From positions 27,963 to 91,962 of the forward strand of contig WTPW01001588.1 in the NCBI GenBank assembly GCA_009809945.1: 64,000 nt of DNA, given 5' to 3'. Both the position numbers and the translations under genes were made by a program. Positions 56,371-64,000 of the stretch are shown piece by piece (within the stretch, counting starts at the first letter, position 1; each line of letters opens with the position of its first letter). The notes under the pieces were generated by a model that saw nothing but the letters and a program-made list of their open reading frames with translations, made no database searches and was not told the origin of the DNA. This DNA comes from Gigaspora margarita. Its lineage: Eukaryota > Glomeromycota > Glomeromycetes > Diversisporales > Gigasporaceae.

Positions 56371-57254
56371 ACAGGGGTCCCCAAAATTCCGGGTTGGATG
56401 CGTCGGATCTAGGTCGGCATTTAGCCCAAGTTATTAGTGGATTCTATAGCAAAATTATCAGCTGGGCATTTTTTACTTAATGAATGGATATGTTTTATTA
56501 GTAAAATTTTTTATGATCTTGGGCAAAATTGATCAATTCCGATCCAGCCGACCAAATGATACCGATGCTCAAAGGAAGAAATTCGATAATTTTTGTAGAT
56601 CTACCCGTGATCACTCGTGATAATTAACCAATCAAATTACATAATTTTTAAAAATCCGTCGCTTTATAATATACTAGAAAACGAAAGACAACTCCATATA
56701 AAAAACTTACAAAACAATAAATATACACGAAATATTTATCACATATTTAGAGAATAGAAAGATATACGTAAAGTAGATAAATACGATATTTATTATTAAT
56801 AAACTCGAGCTTCTCAGAAAATTTACACAATACCAGTACATAAACTAAATTTACAGTTAAACAAACCCAACACATTGCAAAAGCCGACCATATCTAAACA
56901 TTAAACCCAGTTCTCTTGCTATTAAAAGCTTGCACTTATTCAAACTAAACAGTTAGTAATAAAAGTTTATTTGAATCTAACATAGTAAACGGCTTAAGCA
57001 AAAAAATATTTCCAATTACCTTACTCTACAGTATAGCTTTGTACGGTCCAATAGGCGACAGTATATTTTGTCTTCTAAGCAAAGTTCACCGGGAGTCAGA
57101 TCTTTTTTTGATTCTTTTGCACAGTGAAGTACTGTATAACATATAAATAAGTTACTCGGGCAATGGATCTACATCAGCCAATCAGACAACTTCTTCCTTT
57201 GATACCGATGCACTCCGAAGTATTCCGACCCGGAATTTTGGGGACGCACCTGTA
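56371..57254. mobile_element. 884-bp element with ACAGGGGTCCCC ends
   Basis: ACAGGGGTCCCCAAAATTCC at the left and the complement of ACAGGTGCGTCCCCAAAATT at the right, about 28 bp of inverted match. The interior contains the dispersed repeat also found at 36480-36990 and ends with GGTCGGC-type GC-rich subterminal sequence. A shorter relative follows at 57513-57737. The tips resemble hAT (CAGGGG), but no matching 8-bp duplication was found. Confidence 0.7.
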
Positions 57255-57269
57255 TAAGTTAGCTGTTAG

Positions 57270-57296
57270 TAAGTTAGTGGTGTCCAAAAAATTTCA
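57270..57296. repeat. Lone end of a CACGTG-family element
   Basis: GTAAGTTAGTGGTGTCCAAA and the following AAATTT are identical to the terminus at 28003. No partner end was found nearby. Confidence 0.65.
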
Positions 57297-57512
57297 TTTT
57301 GTATAACCCGAGCCAAACCGACGATTCGGATTCAGACCTTGGATCGAACCTGCGGAGTGCTTAATACTGCAAACTACTATTGCAGCAAAATTACAATCCG
57401 TGCAATTTTACTTAATACATCAGTTAGCAGTTTTATTCGGTCCGGAAGCTCAAGTTACGCGAAAAGGCAAACTTTTTTGGAGACCGCTATCCTACGATTT
57501 TTTACGATTTTT

Positions 57513-57737
57513 ACAGGGCTATCCCAAATTTCCGTGTCGGATGCGTCGGATATAGGTCGGCGTTTTAGCCCTAGTTGTTAGCAGGTTCTATAGCAAAATT
57601 ATCAGCTGGGCATTTTTTACTTGAATGAATATGATTTATTAGTATAATTTTTTATGATCTTGGGGTAAAATTGATCAATTCCGATCCAGCCGACCATGAT
57701 TCTGATTACTCCGACTCTGAATCTTGGGGACCCCTGT
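57513..57737. mobile_element. Short ACAGGG-tipped relative
   Basis: Left end ACAGGGCTATCCCAAATTTC and right end ATCTTGGGGACCCCTGT. Left and right flanking zones (GGATGCGTCGGATATAGGTC; AATTGATCAATTCCGATCCA) match the ends of 56371-57254, so this is an internally deleted copy. Confidence 0.68.
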
Positions 57738-57998
57738 ATTAGTTGCTAACCGAATATTTTTATCTTATGATTATAATCGGTATTAGTCAACCTGTTATAG
57801 TCTGTTATAAAATTAAAAAAATTTTATCCGTAACCAAAAATACATAACAGCCCAGTTGATTGTCTTATGAACCCGATCACGTTATTAACCAGAACTTATA
57901 CGTATTTTTTTTGATGCCGGTCAGATATATTTCCTATAACAAATTGCTACACGGAATGATACTGCAATACACGAGAAAGTTTGGATATGGAACCACAC
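57738..57998. other. Spacer
   Basis: No gene or repeat recognised. Confidence 0.4.
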
Positions 57999-58147
57999 GA
58001 ACCTGCACGTAAATCTATACGAGACAATGTATGGGAAAGCACGTTTACAGCACGTAATAAGGCGCGGATCCGTGCAACAGTGCACGTACTAACGTGCAAT
58101 TTTATGTGTTTTCTCGTGCATTGTCTCGTGCATATTTACGTGCAGGT
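57999..58147. mobile_element. 149-bp foldback rich in GTGCA/TGCAC
   Basis: ACCTGCACGTAAATCTATAC with CGAGACAATG pairs with CATTGTCTCGTGCATATTTA followed by CGTGCAGGT. It sits inside a short open frame (57981-58184), which it fully explains. Confidence 0.68.
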
Positions 58148-58900
58148 AACATATAATAGCATATATCCATACATATATACATAATAACATATATNGTATA
58201 TGCATTTTTTTATTAACTAATTTTTATAATTTTATTAACTAAATTTTATATGTTTTATTAACTAAATTTTGTATTTTATTCACTAACTTTATTTTTTATT
58301 AATTAAATTTTATAAACCGATACTTTAATTTAATAATTTACATGTCGAATAAGAAAATACTTCTAATTACTAAAACTACAACTTTAAAAATAACCTAGCA
58401 ACTAATAATATTGAAAAAAACAAAGTAAAGTAATATTACCAAAATGAAAGGTTTAAAAAAAAAAATTGAAATGCTATTCTAAAAATAACTCCAATAGGGA
58501 CAACTCCGATTGTGGCAACTCCAATGGCAGTAACTCAAAAAAGATACTAAAATGCAATAATATACTGAAAGTAATAAAAAATAAAAGAAAAAATAATAGT
58601 AAAAAAAAAAACAAAGCTGCGATAACTCCAAAAATGATGAAAAAACATACACAAAAATGATAGTGATTCCAAAAGAGCAACTTCCAAGACAATAACTCCA
58701 AAGGATGGTTTAAAAACAATGACAATAACTAAAAAAATTATATAAAAATTAATGTGTTTTAAAAAAAAAATTATAAAAAAATATAAGAAAATAATAAAAT
58801 TTATTAGCTTACAAAAAAAAAGTAATTTGTGCGCGTCAATGCACAGAAATTATTATTGTTAAGTGCAAAAAAAAAAACAAAAAAAAACAACAAAATGAAT
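58148..58900. other. AT-rich, low-complexity stretch
   Basis: Includes TATTAACTAA-type repeats (58210-58320) and an A-rich zone with CCAA(T/A)(A/G)G(G/C)-like spacing (58470-58720). Frames there are asparagine/lysine low complexity. One N at 58195. Confidence 0.45.
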
Positions 58901-58909
58901 GTTTTTGTG

Positions 58910-59175
58910 CATGTCAATGCGCGGAATTTATAATCATTAAGAATCTTAACGATCATCACGTTAATGCACGGAATTATGATCGTTAAGGATCTTGATGATC
59001 ATCACATTAGTACATGAAATTATGATCGTTAAGGATCTTAACAATTGTAATAATTGTGATATCATTCACGAAAATTATGATCGTTAAGAATCTTAACGAT
59101 TGTGACAATCATGATATTAATGCACTGAAATTATGATCGTTAAGGAGTCTTAACGATTGTGATGATCATGACATC
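58910..59175. repeat. Minisatellite with CGTTAAGAATCTTAACG palindromes, block 1
   Basis: About five units of 45-60 bp, each with a TCGTTAAGGATCTTAACGA-like palindrome and a GCACGGAATTATGA-like spacer. Blocks 2 and 3 are at 59575-59612 and 59955-60190. Confidence 0.8.
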
Positions 59176-59190
59176 ATGTACAGAAATGAT

Positions 59191-59562
59191 TGTCCGGAGC
59201 GAAGCGGAGGACTCTAATGGAGGAGCAATAGACCAGATTTTGTGTGTTATTATTTCCGGTGACGTCATTTATTTATTGCACAATAAGAAACAATAAATCA
59301 ACACGGATCAGCCCGAAAATAAACAGATAACGGATGTTTTCGGAACAAGCTATGGGCTCCGGAAGGACCCCGGATAATTCTAAAAAAAGGAGGTATTATT
59401 AAACCGGACATTTTTTGGGCCATGTGATGAAAATTCTGGTCAAACCAAAATTTTAATTTTTTTGGTTTGACCAGAATTTGCATCACGTGGCCCAAAAAAT
59501 GTCCAGTTTTAGTAATACCACCTTTTTTAGAATTATCCGGGGTCTGCTCCGGATAAACAATG
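59191..59562. mobile_element. Inverted-end element hosting a MITE
   Basis: TTGTCCGGAGC at the left pairs with GCTCCGGATAAACAA at the right, and it interrupts the minisatellite. The 182-bp MITE at 59364-59545 has landed in its right tip, duplicating GCTCCGGA. The interior holds GGAGGACTCTAATGGAGGAG and a TGACGTCA site. Non-coding. Confidence 0.5.
59364..59545. mobile_element. 182-bp MITE, AGGACCCCG tips, 8-bp TSD
   Basis: AGGACCCCGGATAATTCT and its complement (one base shorter) are the tips; the arms pair for about 80 bp through GGACATTTTTTGGGCCATGT and the TTCTGGTCAAACCA loop neck. Exact 8-bp duplications GCTCCGGA at 59356-59363 and 59546-59553. Shares tip and length with 1076-1257. The overlapping frame (59298-59570) is not a gene. 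Confidence 0.88.
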
Positions 59563-59574
59563 CCATGCATTAAC

Positions 59575-59612
59575 CTAGTCGTTAAAATTAATCGTTAAGG
59601 AATCTTAACGAT
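59575..59612. repeat. CGTTAAGAATCTTAACG minisatellite, block 2
   Basis: One unit between two inserted elements, showing that the array was once continuous with blocks 1 and 3. Confidence 0.7.
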
Positions 59613-59623
59613 TATATTATACA

Positions 59624-59942
59624 TAGGAACCGCATAAAAATACTGCAGACACGTGATGATATGCGCTAAAATTCTATTGGTCGAAAAAAATCGCGACGCG
59701 TCACTGCATTTTTCGATTAAAAAAGTTAACTTTCGATATTAGGGTAAGGGTGAGCGTTCGGACGACGTAGCAGGAGCCTCATATATAGCAAAATTTTGCA
59801 AGAAATTTTTTTTTAAGACGCAGAAGGTGGTTGTGTAAGCCAAATTTTACGTTATAGACGATTTTTGAAAAAGCCGGCACCTGATCCTGTGCCATGATTG
59901 GTTCAAAATCACGTGTCTGCGGAATTTTTATGCGGTTCCTAT
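59624..59942. mobile_element. 319-bp CACGTG-family element
   Basis: ATAGGAACCGCATAAAAATA with CTGCAGACACGTGAT at the left; the right arm reads ATCACGTGTCTGCGGAATTT and ends GCGGTTCCTAT. Internally ATTAGGGTAAGGGTG, AGCAAAATTTTGCAAGAAAT and CACCTGATCCTG follow in the family order. Interrupts the minisatellite. Duplication undecided. Confidence 0.76.
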
Positions 59943-59954
59943 TTATAATACGAT

Positions 59955-60190
59955 AATGACGATCGTGACGTGAGTGTACGGAAATTTTGATCGTTAAGAA
60001 TCTTAACGATTGTGCACGTGAGAGCACGAAAATTATGATTATGATCGTTAAGAATCTTAACGATTGTGCACGTCAGTGCACGAAAATTATGATCGTTAAT
60101 AATCTTAACGATTGTGCACGTCAGTGCACGAAAATTATATCGTTAAGAATCTTAACGATTGAGCACGTTAGTGCACGGAAATTATGTGAT
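59955..60190. repeat. CGTTAAGAATCTTAACG minisatellite, block 3
   Basis: Four units of ~47-50 bp, each with ATCGTTAAGAATCTTAACGA and GTGCACGTCAGTGCACG. A chance open frame (59987-60196) reflects the repeat. Confidence 0.85.
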
Positions 60191-60199
60191 CATTAAGAT

Positions 60200-60689
60200 T
60201 AATACATGTCAATATATGGATATAATACTATGCACGATAGTGCACGGATTTCAATTTTTCGTGTGATAACGTGTATTAAATTTATTGGATGATCAGTTCC
60301 CGTGCAGTTTCCGTGCAGTGATTATGAAACCCGTGCTTACCCGCATAAAATTTCGTATTTATACATGCATTTCCGTGTATCGAGTTTTCATGTACTGTAA
60401 ATAAAAAACGAATCGAGTGAAAAAATTTTTAAAAGTGCTATTTACAATGGATGCTAATTACTTGAATATAATAAATTTACGGGCAGTATGAAAATTGGAG
60501 ATAGAAATTTTAGACCAATTTTAAATCCGAATGGAAGATTGAATTAACCATCGTTCTTAAATGTTCAAAGTCAATACAAGTTCAAAGAAATTATTAAAGA
60601 CTTTATTAATGCGGTATTGTGTTATATTAAAACTTGGACTAGTTCTTTTAATGTATTATATTTTAAACTTTCCTATAAATAATAATTCA
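60200..60689. other. 5' flank of the kinase ruin
   Basis: 60200-60370 has GTGCACGG and CCGTGCA(G/C)TTTCCGTGCAG motifs. A possible kinase-upstream fragment FKEIIKDFINAVL lies at about 60590-60630, reminiscent of the helix-C lead-in of a kinase. Confidence 0.35.
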
Positions 60690-62185
60690 TGTAAATAATA
60701 GCTAAACTATCACGAAAAGTTGACAGTCATCAAAATATTATTTCATTTTTGGGATTACCACATTATTAATATTTATTATTATAAAATAAATAAAACAGAA
60801 CACAATGGATATTTTAATATGATTTTTCAATATGCTAATGAAGAAAATTTACGAAAATTCCTGAAAGAAAAGTTTATGATACTGTAATGAACAAATAAAT
60901 TATGTATTGCTAGGGAAATATCGTCAGGACTTTGTTGTTACACCATTCATGAGAAACTTGTAGGTTATTATATTTTATATTATAAAATTTTTTTTTTCAT
61001 TCACTGATATTCTGTTACAGCATTCGAAGAATATATTAATTCATCAAGGAAACCAAGGAAAATCAAAGATTGAACCGTCAAAACTTGGTTGTTGGTATAT
61101 ATAGATCTCAATGTTTTAATAATCAAAAAAATATAAGCGTGTGACAAGAAATCGGATGTATATAGTTTGGAGTGACTCTTTTGGAAATTTTGAGCGGTAT
61201 ATTACCTTTCAAATCCTTTACATCAGAAAATTTACTTTTACTTCACATCTCAAGTGGAAATAAGGAAGTTCTAATAGAACTACCACTTCAATATTGGGAT
61301 GAAGGTCCTAAAGCTCGTCCGGGAAAGCAAAATTTGAAACTTTTATTTATTTCAGATTTTAAATTAAAATTTCGTAATAAATCACTTACTCGAATCAACA
61401 AGGAATCTAAACATAAATGGTATACTGTAATTCACATGAACACATCATCCTTGTCCATTAGTGAAATACACGTGCGAAGAAGAGAAGTACTACATAAAAT
61501 AAAGGAAATTACAGTATCTTTATCTGTTAGTAGGAAATAAAAAAAAGAAATGCCACATGAAACACATGGAACACATGAAATCGCTGCATCTTCATCTGTT
61601 AGTGAGGATATACATGCGAATAAGTGAAAATACCATATAACAAAACTTTGACCATTCTAAACCTCTGTAATAATCATCTTAGAGTAAAACGAGTGAAAGC
61701 ATTAGCAGAAACGCTCTGAAAAAAACATCACTTTGACTTTTTGAAAGTAATAATTTTGGGTACCGGTAAAAGGAGGAAAAGATAGGCACCGCGGCTACAG
61801 TAGTAGTGCAAGGACCTTATGTTTTGATTAGGCACCAGCAGATTATGTGTTTTACACGGATGGTTCGTGGTATAAAGAGAAAGCGATGAAGTTTGCAATA
61901 ACATCATTTTGAATCTTTAAATTTTTCGTACAACAAATTGGATCAGAGAAAAGGAAAGCCTTAGCTGAAGTGTACTGCAAGAATTTGAGCACCCTAATTT
62001 CTTTAAATCTTAAACAGAACTGGCTTAAACCAGAAGAAGGGAAACCCATTACCTAACTTCTTTGTATCTTTAATTTAATCAACTTAGAATTAGATAGGGA
62101 GCACTTTGCAAAAATACCACTCTATATTCTTTGGATATTCGAAATAATGATTTAAATTTGAAACAATATTGTTTTCACGCCAGCC
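60690..62185 (+). pseudogene. Ruined tyrosine-kinase-like gene with LRR tail
   Basis: Ordered kinase fragments: SHQNIISFLG (60730-60760), FNMIFQYANEENLRKFLKEK (about 60811-60872), REISSGLCCYTIHEKL (about 60913-60960), then a splice-like GTAGGTT...TTACAG (60961-61020) and HSKNILIHQGNQGKSKI matching the DLHSKNIL catalytic-loop zone (from 61021). DVYSLG at about 61155 is separated by a frame change from VTLLEILSGILPF (frame 61172-61540). LRR pieces follow: TLTILNLCNNHL and VKALAETL (61645-61718), KGKALAEVYCKN and LISLNLKQNWL (61950-62035), and LYSLDIRNNDL (62120-62160). Several stops and frame changes break it. Kinase and LRR parts lie on one strand about 100 bp apart, so they were probably one gene; that linkage is inference. 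Confidence 0.68.
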
Positions 62186-62890
62186 ATTAGTAGTTAAATA
62201 TTTTGTCTATACACAGTATTTCCACCTGCGTGATTTCTTATATCATATGAAATGAAACTGATTGTGTTTGTAAGGCTGGTTTGAACATTATAATATCATG
62301 AATTATTGTTAATAATTATTCTCATTGTTATTTCGAAGTATAAAGTCGAATTTTTTTGTTTATGCTTTGAGTTTAAATAAAGTACAGATTTCATCATTCA
62401 TAAAATGCCACGACTGAAATTAAAATGAAATTAAAATAGAAACAGATTAACCAATAAAATAGAGTACTTTCAACATCACCTATCTGCTATATAAATTAAA
62501 TCAAATATATAAATCTAAAGACATTATACAATACAAGCTGTTGTAATTATAGCAACAATAAAAAAGTGATAATTCGACACTATGACCAGTCTTATAAAAT
62601 ATTTATATAATTGTATGCTTATTACACCACCTATATGCCTCCAGGTTATGGTTATTGCACAGCCTATGGCGCGTTTCAAATCTTCTGCCCGATTTTTAGT
62701 TAACCTTTTTATTTACTACAGATATTTAGTGAAAATATTTAGACAGATGTTAGTGTTAAGACTTAGGTAAAAATGCGTGTATATATATTATTGTACTGTA
62801 TTAGGACATTACCACGCAATTATTGAACCACTGAAGCATCACCGCCTAAAAATTTCGCTACCATTATAAGTCAAAAACAAACCAAAAAAT
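62186..62890. other. 3' flank, gene-free
   Basis: AT-rich. The frame 62582-62770 has no recognisable domain. Confidence 0.4.
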
Positions 62891-62894
62891 CGGC

Positions 62895-63060
62895 AATAAC
62901 TCCACATTTAACCCATTAACCTATGAAACTGCTTTCTGCGCACTTGCAAAAATTTTTCCTTGCGAAATTTTAATAATAAAAAAGTTCTCCCTAACCTAAC
63001 TTAATAGCAAACCCTATCTGCTATTCCTAATTTAACTGGAAGTTTTTTTAGCGAAATTTT
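62895..63060 (-). repeat. Decayed CACGTG-family core module, minus strand
   Basis: Read on the minus strand: AATTTCGCAAGGAAAAATTT, GTGCGCAGAAAGCAGTTTCA, ATAGG. This matches the 28187-28245 order (TTTTGCAAGGAATTTT, ATGCGCAGTAGACGATTTCA, TAG). Confidence 0.55.
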
Positions 63061-63299
63061 TAAGTTGGTGACGCTAGGATTTTACAAGTTTTGTAGGAAT
63101 ACATGCAAATGTCCCAATCAAACAATACGAACGCCGGTATATTTCACTAAATGTACAAAATATGATTATAATGTGAAAAATACAATAAATTCAAATTAAA
63201 TTTACAAAACGAAAAAAAAATAAAAATAAAAAAAACATGAAAAATAAAAAAAAATATAATATTAATGCTCGGTACAATGAGCGTTAAGCATCCTATAAT

Positions 63300-63387
63300 T
63301 AGTGATGAGTAAATCGTGATTGTTTTAAAAATCCCGAGATAAGGTAAGTTTCTTAATTTCTCACGATAATAAATATATATCACTGGG
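63300..63387. mobile_element. Decayed relative of the TAGTGATGGGCAA MITE
   Basis: TAGTGATGAGTAAATCGTGA then TTTTAAAAATCCCGAG matches the right-arm sequence of 30174-30351; the other end is only recognisable as TATATCACTG. Old copy, no duplication visible. Confidence 0.5.
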
Positions 63388-64000
63388 AATATAATTTTTA
63401 TTAAAATAATATATTTTAAATAACTATTTCTTATAGATATTAATGTACAGTACTTAATATAAATAAAAATGGTTTATAGATTTTTTAGATAATAATTTTA
63501 TCAAGTTACTTTATTTGAACCATTGAGCGGAACTATGATGGGTATTTGGAAATAAGAACAATCAATGTATCTATCATTGCTGCATTGAACGTATTTTCTT
63601 TACATAATCTTATATGAATTAGTTACATGAATTATATACGTTAATAATTGTCATTTATTGTTATAGCATATAATAATGAAGTTGTGGGTAAATATATATT
63701 GATTTCTGTCATTTAATATGCGTTAAAGTTTACTAACTATTAATACTGTCATACTTATAGATTCCACAGAAGGAATGAATAGATTGAACTCGATTGTAGG
63801 GATGTCGACTAAATGTTTTAACATCATTATGGTTTGGGTTTTATCACACGATAAAACTGAATTTAACATATGTCGTAGTTAAATTGTTAAAATAAAAAAG
63901 ATATAACTATAGTTAAAAAAAATATTGATAAATTGAACTATCGCTATGATCAAATTACGTAAAAGTAAGAACATCAAAACAAATTTATTTCAATAGGGGG
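63388..64000. other. AT-rich end of the window
   Basis: No gene recognised. A small ATCACACGAT hairpin (GTTTTATCACACGATAAAAC) is at 63838-63857. Confidence 0.4.

Noticed and set aside
57981-58184. 67-residue frame with arginine-rich sequence
   Set aside because: Coincides with a 149-bp foldback; no domain recognised.
59298-59570. 90-residue minus-strand frame
   Set aside because: It lies across a 182-bp palindromic MITE and its host element, and is fully explained by them.
58910-60190. Series of transcription terminators
   Set aside because: The hairpins are units of a minisatellite without associated genes or consistent T-tracts.
61172-61540. 122-residue frame as an independent intact gene
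   Set aside because: Its start reads as kinase subdomain sequence (VTLLEILSG) preceded by DVYSLG in another frame, so it is a piece of the kinase ruin.

Overview
The window reads as an AT-rich, repeat-dominated piece of a fungal nuclear genome, most likely an arbuscular mycorrhizal fungus (Glomeromycotina, Rhizophagus-like). This is an inference from the lineage-typical mix: an F-box/LRR gene, a BTB-BACK/LRR gene with a short 93-bp GT-AG intron, ruins of Sel1-like repeat proteins, a ruined tyrosine-kinase-like gene, a Ty3/Gypsy element, very many small non-autonomous DNA transposons, and strong CpG loss in large blocks. No tRNA, rRNA, CRISPR array or prokaryotic signal was seen. An assembly gap of 990 Ns lies at 16243-17232.

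Layout. 1-7000: nested repeats (two 182-bp palindromic MITEs, a ~168-bp tandem repeat carrying a foldback insertion, and a 3.1-kb foldback with two further insertions in it). 7000-13700: two Tc1/mariner-like MITEs, a ruined Sel1-like gene, and a cluster of ~120-bp palindromes. 13700-23500: AT-rich, two 8-bp-TSD elements around the assembly gap, and unrecognised degenerate coding remains. 23542-25185: intact F-box/LRR gene (minus). 25200-31400: CpG-richer intergenic DNA with several 8-bp-TSD MITEs. 31482-32004: candidate secreted peptide gene with a tandemly multiplied intron. 32600-33600: remains of a repetitive protein, followed by AT satellites (33600-36240). 37300-40300: foldback elements. 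41067-47828: a broken Ty3/Gypsy element with both LTRs. 47950-48560: a duplicated CpG-rich block. 52456-55047: intact BTB-BACK/LRR gene. 55370-60200: DNA-element copies and palindromic minisatellites. 60480-62190: ruined kinase plus LRR gene.

How the genes relate. The two intact genes carry nearly the same 28-residue LRR unit (consensus around GGKALADALCKNTTLTSLNL) on two different N-terminal modules: F-box (Skp1/Cullin-1 adaptor fold) and BTB-BACK (Cullin-3 adaptor fold). The pseudogene at 60.5-62.2 kb has the same LRR unit just behind a kinase domain. One repeat family has therefore been combined with three signalling modules within about 38 kb. Most of the rest is mobile DNA; ten elements can be delimited precisely by 8-bp target-site duplications typical of hAT-like transposition, three by TAA/TTA duplications, and two by TA.
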